A stretch of DNA of 64,000 nucleotides, from NCBI GenBank assembly GCA_029204225.1, contig CM055111.1, forward strand, positions 48,459,594 through 48,523,593, written 5' to 3'. The notes beneath the pieces are model-generated. The model saw only the letters and a program-made list of their open reading frames with translations, had not been told where the DNA came from and did not search any database. The translations under genes were made by a program, and so were the position numbers. Source of the DNA: Diphasiastrum complanatum (Eukaryota > Streptophyta > Lycopodiopsida > Lycopodiales > Lycopodiaceae). Below are positions 54,044-64,000 of this stretch, one piece after another; position 1 is the stretch's first letter, and each line of letters starts with the position of its first letter.

Positions 54044-55110
54044 TGTTGGATTTGTCTCCTCTACTCCTCCAAATCCCATTTTTAGTCTGCCTCCATTCAT
54101 CCTGCATATTTATTTGTGTTGTCATGCAGTCTACATATTTACATGCAAAATCTCACAAGCGATGAAAAGACGAAAAGCAAAGGCTGACGACACACCCTTT
54201 TCACACTCACCCCATGCAGCTGCGCTAACAGACTGACAACGATTGCAGCCACCCACAATCTCTTACAGACAACACATCCACCTTGTACTTTCTTCATCTG
54301 CACACCTACAACATTACGTATATAGATACTGATCAACAATGATCATACGTGCTGATCAAGAGGTCGAATATTGGACGATCGAGTCCTGACGAAAAAGATG
54401 AGCAGATGAGAGTGTATGTAAATTTGCATTAGAAGCTTATCAACAAGACAAACAGAGTAGATGCCTTGTGCATTGATTCTTTATTGTCAACAATAAGGTT
54501 TTATTCCTTTACAGATTGAATAAGCTTTGTAGGACACACGGTTTCGTCCGCTATTGTCTTGTGCTCTACCGCATTATTGACATGTATACTTGATATACTT
54601 AATTTGATATAGTTCTTTGTTCTGCGTTCAGATCTGTGTAAATATTGCTATGCTTATTATTCATTCTGTCTGATCTTTCTAGTTGCTCTTTCTGGTAATA
54701 GACGACTAGCATTTAGTCTTGTCTTTTGCAAATCTTTCGCGAGTAATTATCAGTTGAGCACAGTCAAGCTCTTCGCGAATCATTCGCGACACATAATTTG
54801 TCTTGCTATTTGCGACAAATTATTCTTTTGATGCTTTATTTATTAATGTTTGGCTGCGTATTCAAGAACGATCGTGATTTTCATCACTAATGTTCTGCTC
54901 ATTCTGATAGGCGTAGTCATGCTTATGGAGAGAGTCGTATAGCTCATTCTATTGTGCACAAACACTTTCTGTTCGAGTTCGTTTCTCGTTTGTGTTTCGT
55001 CGTTCGAGTTCATTTCTCGTTCGTGTTCGTCTTACCCCTTTGAGCTAATTTCCGCTTCTAACATACGACACCTTTCTCAACTCGTTTTTTTTTTTCATCT
55101 CTCTCCAACA
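54044..55110 (+). repeat. 5' LTR of copia I
   Basis: About 1067 bp, from TGTTGGATTTG at 54044, where the gypsy G gag is cut, to CTCTCTCCAACA before the PBS. Contains clustered TTCGCGA / TCGCGAA words near 54735-54790. The start is inferred from the gag break and the TG end. Confidence 0.65.
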
Positions 55111-55123
55111 TGGTATCAAAGCT
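55111..55123 (+). other. Primer-binding site of copia I
   Basis: TGGTATCAAAGCT adjoining the LTR end; one base differs from the initiator-Met consensus. Confidence 0.8.
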
Positions 55124-55266
55124 ATTTTCATAGCTTGATAAGCTTCCATAGTACAAGACTCTACTAGCCGATAGAGTAACTGTTTACTTGTTTTATATTT
55201 TCAGTATCATATTTTCATACTTAAGTCACTGATAGTTTCTCCTATCACTCAGACTAATTCTTCCAC

Positions 55267-55911
55267 ATGGATTTCCAAAGGAAAGCCACTCCTATCATGG
55301 ACAAGCTTGATGGAGCCAATTACCATCTGTGGAAATTTAAGATGAAAACTGTACTAATGACAAAAAAATTGTACGACGTTGTTACAGGTGCAAAAGGGAA
55401 ATCCGAAGCAGACGACGCAGCAATTGCCAGATGGAAGCTGAAGGATGGAAAGGCTTTCATGTTGATCATTCTCAACATCACGCAGGTCAGCACAAGGAAC
55501 AGTCGAATCCACAGACAAAGACGAAGCTGTTCTACAGATACTGCAAACGAAACAACCGCGAAATACAAGACTACCGAATACTTCAAGCAAAGACCAACAA
55601 CAAGGGGCAGTCGAATCAAGTGACAAATGCAGCTGCAGAAGCTCCACAGCCTATTCAAGAAGCAGATCATGATGCCTTCATGACCAGCCATCAAGGAGCA
55701 TCTGGTGACAGTTCTTGGTTCCTAGATTTCAGAGCCACTCAGCATATGACTAGCCTCATTGGCTGTTTCGAGTCCTATACACCTTACAATACCCAGAAAT
55801 ATGTCCGCACATAGGCTATCAAAGGTAAAGGCATTATAAGATTAAGCTTTGCTAGTGATCAGTCTAAGCTACTCTCTAAAGTCCTTTATGTGCCAAATTT
55901 ATCTACAAATC
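55267..55911 (+). pseudogene. Copia I gag-protease remnant
   Basis: Gag starts at 55267 with Ala-Asn-Tyr-His-Leu-Trp-Lys-Phe-Lys-Met. After Leu-Asn-Ile-Thr it jumps in another frame to the zinc knuckle region, where two cysteines are replaced (Tyr-Arg-Tyr-Cys...Asp-Tyr-Arg). The protease reads Trp-Phe-Leu-Asp-Phe-Arg-Ala-Thr-Gln-His-Met, so the catalytic Asp-Ser-Gly is broken. It ends at 55911 in Asn-Leu-Ser-Thr-Asn-Leu, where element D inserted. Related to copia H. Confidence 0.8.
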
Positions 55912-56199
55912 TGTGAAGAATTGAAAAAGATTATCTATGTTAGATATAGGGGTCTTATGTTTTTTACATCAAGCATCTAGGTGTAGGATGTTGATAGGAA
56001 TAAATTTGGCATAGATGGCAAATTATGTATTTCCATTTGTAATGCCACTATTGAGCCAAAATAGAGTAAGAGGCTAAACTCGTGCCAATTAGAGTGTAGA
56101 CAAGTGTAATACTTTTGTTTGATGAATTCCAAGAGGCCCAATAGGATTTAGAGGTGGAACCATGTGAGGTCCAATAAGAAATTGAGGTGTGCTTGAATA

Positions 56200-56880
56200 T
56201 GTTAAAAATTCACAATTCTAGCTTGACTAGTTTTGGTCATATGACTTGTAAATAGTTAGATGGTCATGATGTGGCTTGTCACACGTGCCAAATAGCATAG
56301 GATTCCATTCATAAGGATGTTCTCAAGTAGACCTAAGTGTTAGAACCTTTGGAATGAGTCTAAATTATGCTTAGATACAAGGGAGAAAAAATAGGAACTA
56401 TTTTTGGTAATTTTTGCATTGTTGAAGGATCTCCAAGATTCCAACCCTAACTTGGTAGGGATGAAAGATCCACCAAAATTAGCATTAGGGATAGGTTTAG
56501 GGCTACTCATACCTGCCCAAAACCGTGATGGATCATGTATATATAGGTGATGATATCTCACCAAAATCAATCAAGCAATTTCATGTTTTTTCTCTCATAA
56601 TGGTGCAATTGCTCTCTATGTTCATAATTGTTTGAGTACTTGTGATTACTAATGATTATAGGATTGAATGTAGGTCTGGTGTACAGTACTCAGACTGTGG
56701 GAGGCCGTACTTTCACACGTGTGAAGCCTTCTTCAAGGATTTGGGCCATTTAGTGAGGTTCAAGCATAGAGTTTGATGGATTTTGATGGTTCAACTTGTG
56801 CTAATCTTATGAAATCATAATCTATTGTTTCCCTCATCATTTCAAGTGTTTTAGGATCCTTATTTGCTGTAATTTTTACA
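56200..56880 (+). repeat. 5' LTR of element E
   Basis: 681 bp, TGTTAAAAATTCAC...TAATTTTTACA. Exact CACACGTGTG at 56714, within TTTCACACGTGTGAAG. A TATATATAG TATA-like box near 56538-56546 is a plausible promoter element. Confidence 0.95.
56538..56546 (+). promoter_or_regulatory. Possible TATA box in element E LTR
   Basis: TATATATAG after GATCATG in the 5' LTR, repeated in the 3' LTR near 62005. Position and sequence suit the U3 promoter of a copia element; the transcription start is not known. Confidence 0.4.
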
Positions 56881-56893
56881 TGGTATCAGAGCC
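56881..56893 (+). other. Primer-binding site of element E
   Basis: TGGTATCAGAGCC directly abuts the LTR end ACA. Confidence 0.95.
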
Positions 56894-57693
56894 TAAAGGC
56901 TGAAATGAGCTAAATCCTTGGTTTTCATTCAATTTGATCACAATTTTTGATCTAAATCTTGTGTAGATTGGATCTTAGCATCTAGTATTGATTCTAGAAC
57001 TCAAAGTGAGTTAAATACATTGGAGATTGGTGTTGTGTGACTTCATTTGCAGGTGTTTAGGTGTCTAAAACCAGAGGCAAAGTTGAATTCAATTCACATT
57101 ACCAAGATAGCAAGTTTTGCTTGCTCCAAGCATTGATTTCTAAGCGAGTTTTGGAGGTGATTTCATAGAGGAGGCTTTCTAGCATTCAAGGAGAGGGAAG
57201 ATCAGAGTTTTGGGGACTCTTCAAGGCTGTTCTAAGGTGTAGTAGACACCTCCTAAAGTGATTTAGGTTCAGTCCAACCATTGCTTGACTTATGCACCAA
57301 ATTAGATCAATTTTTCAATCAATTTTGATCATTTTTTGCTTGTGATTGGATAGTAGATTGTGTTGCATCCTCATTAAGTTCCATTTAGATCTTTTACAAG
57401 TGATTTTGGAAGTATATTAGGTTTCTGAAATTCACTCTTGATCAGATCATTTGGAAGCTTTAATGTTCTTTATAGAAAGAGGGGCAATTCTACTAGTATT
57501 GTCTACTTCAATCAAGCAAGTGCATTGTTTCTAGTATTCTATGATTTGATTTTGTTAGAGATCATTCTTATATCTTTATAGGAAGTCTATTACTGATCTT
57601 TTCAGGTCCCTAAGAAGTGGGATAAGGTAGACCTTCAATCAAATCAATAGAAGTAACCTTCATTTTGTGTCAAGTCCTTGATTAGGAGACTAG
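56894..57693 (+). other. 5' leader of element E
   Basis: Eight hundred bases between PBS and the gag ATG, no long frame. Expected to hold packaging and dimerisation signals; none is visible by eye. Confidence 0.6.
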
Positions 57694-60600
57694 ATGGCAT
57701 CTATAAATGCATATCTTTTGGATACTAATGAAAGGCTCAACAAAACTAACTATTCCATATGGAAAGTTAGAATGGAATCTATCATGATCATGCAAGATCT
57801 GATGGAAATTGTAAATGGTAAGGAGGGTGAACCTATTCATCCTCAAGAAAAAGCCAAATACATCAAGAGGTGCAATGTTGCACTACATTGCATAAAAATG
57901 AATGTTGCAAATGAACTCTTAAAAGAGGTAGGAGATTGCACTTCAGCTCAAGATGCTTGGGAGACTTTGCAAAAGGTCTATGAATCCAAGAACCAAACTA
58001 GAATGTTAGCTTTGAAGAATCAAATCTATAGAAGCTATCAAAAGAAAGGAGAGAGTGCACATACTTTTGTCCTAAGAGTAAAGGAATTGAACAAAGAGCT
58101 AGCCTTTATAGGTGACCCTATCAAGGATGAAGAGCTTGTTCAACTCATATTGAATGGACTAAGCTTTGAATTTGACAATTTGGTTCAGGGATATGCAATT
58201 ATGGGTAAGCTACCCATACTTGAAGAACTCCAAGGCACACTCATGGCCGAGGAATCAAGAAGGAGCCAAATGCAAGAGAGGATGGATAGGCTTTCCATCC
58301 AAGGTGGAGATGACCAAGCTCTCTTCACCAAAGGCAAAGGCAAGTCCAAAGGCAAAGGATCAACATTCAAGAAGTCTACAAAGCTTGAGGATCAAGAAGG
58401 ACCCCCAAAGGCATCTCCATCAACCACCAAAGTCAAGAAGGACAAATCAAAGGTGAAGTGCTACTATTGTAGCAAGATGGGGCATTATGCCTCAGAATGC
58501 TTCAAGAGGAAGCAAGATCAAAGCCAAGCCAACATAAGCAAAGAGGAGGAGGAGGAGAGTTCACATGAGGACTCTCTCATGATGTCCATATTTTCTTCAA
58601 CAAGCTTCAAAGGAGAAGATCCTTGGTGGATTGACTCGGGTGCTAGTTCACACATGACTAGTAAAAGGGAGTTTTTCTCTTCTCTCTTATCTTATGATGG
58701 ACCTATAAAGTCTATCTATACAGCAAATGATGAAGCTTGTAAGATTGAAGGAGTTGGTAGCATTCCCCTTTGCTTAGGATCTTCCAAAAAGATCAACATA
58801 GAAGGTGTTTTGTACATTCCTACAATAACAAAGAATCTACTAAGTGTTGGCCAAATGGTAGACAATGGTTTCAATGTTGACTTTGATTCAAATGAATGTT
58901 TCATCAAGAAGAAGGGTAAGATAGTGGCTAAGGGCACTAGACTTGGCAAACTTTATAAGCTGGATGCATTTGTGGATACTAATGTTGTCATGTTGGCCGA
59001 GAAGAGCAAGATATCTACCTTTACTTTATGGCACAAAAGACTTGGACATGTCAACTCGGGTTCCATGGAGGCTATGATCAAGGAGGAGTATGCTTTAGGC
59101 CTACCAAGGTCTATTGGGAAGGAAGACAAGGTTTGTGAAGCTTGTGCCTTATCCAAGGCACATAAGAAGGTGTTTCCTAACTCCATCACAAAGTCATCTC
59201 ATCCTCTTGAACTCATACACTCAGATGTGCACATTGCTAGCACCAAATCTAATGGAGGTTCATCCATGTTTTTAACCTTCATTGATGACTACTCAAGATA
59301 TTGTTGGGTGTTCTTACTTTCCTTCAAGTCTCAAGTATTTGATACTTTTGTAAAGTTCAAGTTGTTTGTGGAAAAGCATCATAATCATAGCATCAAGATT
59401 CTTAGAAGTGACAATGGTGGAGAATTCATCTCCAATGAGTTCAAGGCCTTTTGTGAGGAGGAAGGGATCAAGAAAGAGACTTCTTGTCCTTACACTCCTC
59501 AACAAAATGGAGTTGCTGAAAGAAGGAATAGAACATTATGTGAATGTTCTAAGGCTTTAATATTAGATGCTTGTTTGCCCAAATCCTTTTGGGGTGAGTC
59601 TCTTGTATGTGCAAACTACTTGATGAATTGCAAAGCAATTGAAGACAAAACTCCTTATGAGATGTTGTATGGAAAGAAACCCAATCTTAATCACTTGAAA
59701 GTTTTTAGGTGTATATGTTATGTGCATGTGCCATTGGAAACAAGAACCAAGGAGGATCCATCTTCCACAAGAGGGATCATGCTTGGATATGCAAGCTCAA
59801 GCAAGGGCTACAAAGTCTATCTCCCATCCTTGAACAAATTTGTTGTTTCAAGGGATGTCATCTTTGATGAACATCATATGCATATGCTTGAAGAAGGCTC
59901 AAGTGCTCCAACAATCAAGAAGAAGATGGCCGAGGAGCAAGATCTTGGTTTTGAGGAGGAGCTCATGGAGGAGCAAGCACCAAACCCACCTATCACACCA
60001 AGGAGATCTTCAAGGGCAAAAGTGGAGCCATCAAGGCTCACATATCAAGGCAAAGGACAGCAAGTTGAGGGTATCTCATCCACTTCTTATGCTTTATCTA
60101 GTTTTGAAGAACCATCTAATGTTGAAGATGCATTGAACTCCAAAGAATGGTATAAAGCTATGTTGGATGAGTATGATGCCTTGATTGAGAATGAAACTTG
60201 GTTGCTTGTTGAGAGACCTCAAAGGAATGTAATAGGATGCAAGTGGGTCTTCAAGCTTAAGTTGAATGCAAATGGGAGTGTTAACAAACATAAAGCAAGA
60301 TTAGTTGCAAAAGGTTATGCTCAAGAGAGAGGGATAGACTATGAGGAAACTTTTGCACCCGTGGACAAGATGGTCACAATAAGACTAATCATTGCACTTG
60401 CATCACATTTTGGATGGATTCTATGTCAAATGGATGTCTCTAATGCTTTCTTGAATGGTTTTTTGGAAGAGGATATCTATATGGAGCAGCCACAAGGGTT
60501 CATCAAGCATGGAATGGAGAACAAAGTATGCCATCTCCAAAGAAGCATCTATGGCTTGAAGCAAGCCTCGAGATCTTGGAATTCAAGACTACATTGCTAT

Positions 60601-61653
60601 CTTATTTCACTTTCTTTTGTTCAAAGTGAATATGATCCCACTCTTTACATTAAGTTTGATGATGTTGGTATTGTACTTTTACTCATTTATGTAGATGACA
60701 TCATCATTAGTGGAAATAGTATTGATGGTATTAAAAAAATCAAGATAGATCTATCCTTAGAGTTCAAGATGGTAGATCTAGGGTGTCTTCACTTCATCTT
60801 AGGCATAGAAGTACTTAGAGGGTCTGATTTTATCTTTATAAGTCAAGTAAACTATGCTCAAAGTCTTTTGAAGAAGTTTAAGATGGAAGTATGCAAAAGT
60901 GTTGACCCACCAATGGAGCAAGATGTAAAAGTGCCAAATGAAGATGATGAAAGATCCTTCATGGACATCACTTTGTTTAGGCAACTTATAGGTTCCTTAA
61001 TGTGGATCAATATAACTAGACCAGATCTTAGCTTTAGTGTATGTAGGTTGAGCCAATCCATGCAAAAGCCATTGAATATCCATTGGAAAAAGGCTAAGAG
61101 GATTCTAAGATACATCTCGGGTACATTGGATTTTGGGATTCTATATAGAGGAGATGTGATTAACCTTCATGCATTTAGTGATTCAGATTTTGCAGGGGAC
61201 AAGAGGGATAGGAAATCAACAAGTGCCTATTCAACTTTCATAGGAGAAGGTGTGGTTTCATGGCTTTCAAAAAAGCAAGAAACTATATCTCTATCTTCAA
61301 CCGAGGCCGAGTACAAAGCTTTGACAACCACTACAAAGGAGGTACTTTGGATCAAGAAATTATTGGTGGAACTAAAGATCATGGATTCAGAGGAGGCACC
61401 AATCATCTACAATGACAATATATCAGCCCAACACCTTGCATCTAACCCAATCTTCCATGCAAGATCTAAGCACATTGAGATATGCCATCACTTTGTGAGA
61501 GAAATGGTGCAAGCCAAGGAGATTGCTTTGGAGCATGTTCCAAGCAATGAATGTGTAGCTGATCTACTTACTAAACCACTTACAAAGACACCTTTTATGA
61601 GGTTCAGATCATCACTTGGAGTGATTAGTAAAGCAATGATTGAACCAAGCTAG
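57694..61653 (+). CDS. Copia gag-pol polyprotein, intact
   Basis: 1319 codons in one frame. Gag occupies residues 1-250 (Asn-Tyr-Ser-Ile-Trp-Lys-Val-Arg-Met-Glu near 20). The CCHC knuckle is near 255-270. The protease Trp-Ile-Asp-Ser-Gly-Ala-Ser-Ser-His is near 312. The integrase zinc region has His-Lys-Arg-Leu-Gly-His and Cys-Glu-Ala-Cys near 450-490, the catalytic Asp in Ser-Asp-Val near 509, Asp in Ser-Asp-Asn-Gly-Gly near 571 and Glu in Val-Ala-Glu-Arg near 608. RT runs from about 848 with Tyr-Val-Asp-Asp near 1000. RNase H has Ser-Asp-Ser-Asp-Phe near 1163 and Ser-Thr-Glu-Ala-Glu near 1202. All catalytic residues I can check are present. Small oddities: a gap of about three residues before Thr-Pro-Tyr-Glu, and Phe-Arg-Cys where relatives have Phe-Gly-Cys. 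Start chosen as the ATG that begins the family gag. Confidence 0.95.
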   Translation: MASINAYLLDTNERLNKTNYSIWKVRMESIMIMQDLMEIVNGKEGEPIHPQEKAKYIKRCNVALHCIKMNVANELLKEVGDCTSAQDAWETLQKVYESKNQTRMLALKNQIYRSYQKKGESAHTFVLRVKELNKELAFIGDPIKDEELVQLILNGLSFEFDNLVQGYAIMGKLPILEELQGTLMAEESRRSQMQERMDRLSIQGGDDQALFTKGKGKSKGKGSTFKKSTKLEDQEGPPKASPSTTKVKKDKSKVKCYYCSKMGHYASECFKRKQDQSQANISKEEEEESSHEDSLMMSIFSSTSFKGEDPWWIDSGASSHMTSKREFFSSLLSYDGPIKSIYTANDEACKIEGVGSIPLCLGSSKKINIEGVLYIPTITKNLLSVGQMVDNGFNVDFDSNECFIKKKGKIVAKGTRLGKLYKLDAFVDTNVVMLAEKSKISTFTLWHKRLGHVNSGSMEAMIKEEYALGLPRSIGKEDKVCEACALSKAHKKVFPNSITKSSHPLELIHSDVHIASTKSNGGSSMFLTFIDDYSRYCWVFLLSFKSQVFDTFVKFKLFVEKHHNHSIKILRSDNGGEFISNEFKAFCEEEGIKKETSCPYTPQQNGVAERRNRTLCECSKALILDACLPKSFWGESLVCANYLMNCKAIEDKTPYEMLYGKKPNLNHLKVFRCICYVHVPLETRTKEDPSSTRGIMLGYASSSKGYKVYLPSLNKFVVSRDVIFDEHHMHMLEEGSSAPTIKKKMAEEQDLGFEEELMEEQAPNPPITPRRSSRAKVEPSRLTYQGKGQQVEGISSTSYALSSFEEPSNVEDALNSKEWYKAMLDEYDALIENETWLLVERPQRNVIGCKWVFKLKLNANGSVNKHKARLVAKGYAQERGIDYEETFAPVDKMVTIRLIIALASHFGWILCQMDVSNAFLNGFLEEDIYMEQPQGFIKHGMENKVCHLQRSIYGLKQASRSWNSRLHCYLISLSFVQSEYDPTLYIKFDDVGIVLLLIYVDDIIISGNSIDGIKKIKIDLSLEFKMVDLGCLHFILGIEVLRGSDFIFISQVNYAQSLLKKFKMEVCKSVDPPMEQDVKVPNEDDERSFMDITLFRQLIGSLMWINITRPDLSFSVCRLSQSMQKPLNIHWKKAKRILRYISGTLDFGILYRGDVINLHAFSDSDFAGDKRDRKSTSAYSTFIGEGVVSWLSKKQETISLSSTEAEYKALTTTTKEVLWIKKLLVELKIMDSEEAPIIYNDNISAQHLASNPIFHARSKHIEICHHFVREMVQAKEIALEHVPSNECVADLLTKPLTKTPFMRFRSSLGVISKAMIEPS

Positions 61654-61655
61654 AT

Positions 61656-61667
61656 AGTGAGGAGGAG
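61656..61667 (+). other. Polypurine tract of element E
   Basis: AGTGAGGAGGAG between the gag-pol stop and the 3' LTR. Confidence 0.93.
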
Positions 61668-62348
61668 TGTTAAAAATTCACAATTCTAGCTTGACTAGTT
61701 TTGGTCATATGGCTTGTAAATAGTTAGATGGTCATGATGTGGCTTGTCACACGTGCCAAATAGCATAGGATTCCATTCATAAGGATGTTCTCAAGTAGAC
61801 CTAAGTGTTAGAACCTTTGGAATGAGTCCAAATTATGCTTAGATACAAGGGAGAAAAAATAGGAGCTATTTCTGGTAATTTTTGCATTGTTGAGGGATCT
61901 CCAAGATTCCAACCCTAACTTGGTAGGGATGAAAGATCCACCAAATTAGCATTAGGGATAGGTTTAGGGCTACTCATACCTGCCCAAAACCGTGATGGAT
62001 CATGTATATATAGGTGATGATATCTCACCAAAATCAATTAAGCAATTTCATGTTTTTTCTCTCATAATGGTGCAATTGCTCTCTATGTTCATAATTGTTT
62101 GAGTACTTGTGATTACTAATGATTATAGGATTGAATGTAGGTCTGGTGTACAGTACTCAGACTGTGGGAGGCCGTACTTTCACACGTGTGAAGCCTTCTT
62201 CAAGGATTTGGGCCATTTAGTGAGGTTCAAGCATAGATTTTTGATGGATTTTGATGGTTCAACTTGTGCTAATCTTATGAAATCATAATCTATTGTTTCC
62301 CTCATCATTTCAAGTGTTTTAGAATCCTTATTTGCTGTAAATTTTACA
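61668..62348 (+). repeat. 3' LTR of element E
   Basis: 681 bp, partner of 56200-56880; exact CACACGTGTG at 62181. Confidence 0.95.
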
Positions 62349-62801
62349 GAATATAGTCCAATAGAATTAAGAGGTGCATGGATCAATGATCCAATAGGAT
62401 CAAGAGGTGACAAAATATGGTCCAATCATAGTTAAGCATAGTGGTACCTCGTGAACCTACTAGTATCATTGTACTCCTCATTTTGAATCTAATTGATTTG
62501 GTGATTTCATGGATTTTGTGAGTTATTGGTTTTCTAGCTTTCTCTCTCTACCCGAGAGCTCATGATGTTTTTTCTCTCTCTACCCAAGGAGAGCAGCTTG
62601 TTTTTACTTAGATTATTTTTTGAATATTTCCCACACGTGTGAGTGAGATTTGGAAGTGATTGGATGCATGTAGTAGTGTGTTTTTGCCATAGGATCTAAG
62701 ATTGATCTTGAATCTCAATCTAGTCTTGATCTTGATGCATCTACACACCTTAGGAGATCACAAGTACATGTTGTGGACAGTCCACAGGTGTGAATTCAAC
62801 A

Positions 62802-62814
62802 TGGTATCAGAGCC
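62802..62814 (+). other. Primer-binding site of element D
   Basis: TGGTATCAGAGCC immediately after TTCAACA. Confidence 0.93.
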
Positions 62815-63557
62815 TACCTAAGGTTACCATGCATTTTGATCCATCTAAGTGAAAACTATTCATCAATCTTGAGCTAGAAATCGTCAAGGCCCATTTTTCT
62901 AGCTATCTTGTTCAATTTTGGATTATAAGAGATCAAAAGGACATTGATTGGGTCTGACCTGGTATTGTACGAAATCAGGTGCTCAGACACATTTGAGGAA
63001 CATCCAATTTTAGTTTGGAAGTTCTCTCTTATGTTTGATCCATTTATCTTGCTTGATAGCTTGTTTTGAAGTTTTTTTTGTCTAGTTTCTGATGCAATCA
63101 GTTTCATTCCATTTGGTTGAGCCAATCAGAAGTTATAAGCTTTTGAAGAGGGTTAGGTAGGGCACCTAGACCTGGGTGGACACATTTGGTTTGGTCAAGA
63201 GATTGCTTGGTTGATCCAAAATCACAGTTGTATGCTTACCAATCTCATCTATATGTGATCTAGGCACTGTCTTGAGATCTTAGCCATTTTGTTTCATGCA
63301 ATATCATTGTATTTGAGTCAAATTTGGTTTCTTAGTGTACTTCACACGTGCTAAGAGTGTTTGATCCTAACTTTGCCTGTACTCTATCATTTGATGTGAA
63401 ATAGATCTTGTTTTAGAGAGATTTGAGTAGCTAGTGAGAATCAATTCACAAATAGTTGCAAAATCTTTCATAGGAGGAGATAGTACTCTATTGTTGGATC
63501 CTATAGAGAGTGTGTAGCAGCATTTATTGTTCATCATTTGATTTGTCTTCACTTCAA
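62815..63557 (+). other. 5' leader of element D
   Basis: About 740 bases without a long frame, comparable to the 800-base leader of element E. Confidence 0.6.
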
Positions 63558-64000
63558 ATGTCTTCAATGGGTTCATCCTTGTTGGAACCAAGTGAAAGAT
63601 TGTCCACTTCAAAATATTCAATTTGGAAAATGAGGATGGAGTCCATCTTGATCCTTCAAGACGTGATGGACATAGTTCTTGGCCTTGAAGAAGAACCACA
63701 AGTTCTTCAAGATGTTCAAAAATACAAAAAGAGAGCTAGGATGGCTCTCCACTACATTAAGATGAATGTCTCTAATGAGATATTGAGGGAGATAGGTACT
63801 TGTACAACAGCCAAAGAAGCTTGGGACTGTCTCAAGACTATCTATGAGGCTAAGAATACCTCTAGGCTTCTCACTCTTAGGAATCAAATCTTTCAAAGTA
63901 GCCAAAAGAGTGATGAGAGTGCATCTAGTTATGTTTTGAGAGTAAAAGATATTCATAGAGAACTTGCTTGTATTGGTAATTCCATCAATCAAAATGAGCT
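63558..64000 (+). CDS. Copia D gag, start of gag-pol, runs off the window
   Basis: ATG at 63558 opens a frame with no stop to the window end (about 147 codons). It aligns with the first residues of the C and E gag: Lys-Tyr-Ser-Ile-Trp-Lys-Met-Arg-Met-Glu-Ser, Arg-Met-Ala-Leu-His-Tyr-Ile-Lys, Glu-Ala-Trp-Asp and Tyr-Val-Leu-Arg-Val-Lys. The copy looks uninterrupted this far. Whether protease and pol are intact lies beyond the window. Confidence 0.9.
   Translation, partial: MSSMGSSLLEPSERLSTSKYSIWKMRMESILILQDVMDIVLGLEEEPQVLQDVQKYKKRARMALHYIKMNVSNEILREIGTCTTAKEAWDCLKTIYEAKNTSRLLTLRNQIFQSSQKSDESASSYVLRVKDIHRELACIGNSINQNE

Larger units (their letters stand above)
56200..62348 (+). mobile_element. 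Ty1/copia element E, full length and intact
   Basis: 6149 bp with 681-bp LTRs, target duplication GAATA (56195-56199 and 62349-62353), PBS, purine tract and an uninterrupted gag-pol of 1319 codons. The LTRs differ at roughly ten positions by eye, so the insertion is fairly young. It is the only element in the window with every expected part, and is the best candidate for an autonomous element. Confidence 0.95.
55912..62801 (+). repeat. 5' LTR of copia D, split by element E
   Basis: LTR halves 55912-56199 and 62354-62801 (736 bp together, against 737 for the solo copy). Starts TGTGAAGAATTG and ends GTGAATTCAACA before the PBS. Interrupted at GAATA by element E. Exact CACACGTGTG at 62632. Confidence 0.92.

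Noticed and set aside
57694..61653. Minor frames inside element E on both strands
   Set aside because: All overlap the intact 1319-codon gag-pol and lack domains.

Overview
This window looks like a repeat-dominated piece of a large land-plant nuclear genome. Evidence: plant-style Ty1/copia and Ty3/gypsy chromovirus LTR retrotransposons primed by initiator-methionine tRNA, an Athila/Tat-type primer site, an intron-containing hAT transposase gene with BED and DUF659-like regions, a decayed Helitron Rep, and two exons of a plant-type cysteine synthase. I cannot name the species. The genome style would fit a fern, lycophyte or gymnosperm, but that is inference. Layout, left to right. 1-700: 5'-deleted remnants of a hAT transposase (minus strand). 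990-1360: an array of the self-complementary word GGTACCGC with AT and poly-T tracts. 2268-2745: two copies of a dispersed repeat whose flanks are conserved but whose palindromic core differs between copies; further copies lie at 12.2-12.5, 14.1 and 14.9-15.1 kb. 3167-11249: a six-exon hAT transposase gene (minus), split in exon 1 by a young Ty3/gypsy chromovirus (6352-10906, 5-bp duplication TAGGC, 358-bp LTRs) that has itself lost everything between mid-gag and the RT thumb. 12961-13527: the last two exons of an O-acetylserine(thiol)lyase, the only host-type gene seen. 13.5-19.4 kb: little recognisable. 19.4-33 kb: a copia LTR joined to a decayed gypsy pol, a probable LTR flanked by PBS-like and PPT-like sites, a (CT)55 microsatellite, an Athila-type primer site, several minisatellites, a second decayed copy of the same gypsy family, and inverted fragments of a GGCGCC-rich LTR. 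33.8-35.7 kb: a decayed Helitron Rep domain (minus). 37.7-64 kb: a nest of LTR elements. A gypsy gag remnant is followed by copia H, whose LTR is split by copia C (TSD ATCTT), whose 3' LTR holds a solo D LTR (TSD TAGGT). Copia H is truncated against a rearranged gypsy G that contains an inverted LTR/integrase segment, a solo LTR (TSD TCAAG) and a fold-back palindrome. Gypsy G is interrupted by copia I, copia I by copia D, and the D 5' LTR by copia E, which is full length with an intact 1319-codon gag-pol (TSD GAATA). How the parts relate: almost nothing here is a host pathway; the window is a record of successive insertions. Two signals cut across feature types. The palindrome CACACGTGTG occurs exactly at twelve places, all inside copia LTRs or a copia leader of at least four distinguishable LTR types. 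All five Ty3/gypsy copies lack the reverse-transcriptase palm or most of it, while several keep RNase H and integrase. Host coding content is very low and no RNA gene, CRISPR array or bacterial feature was seen.
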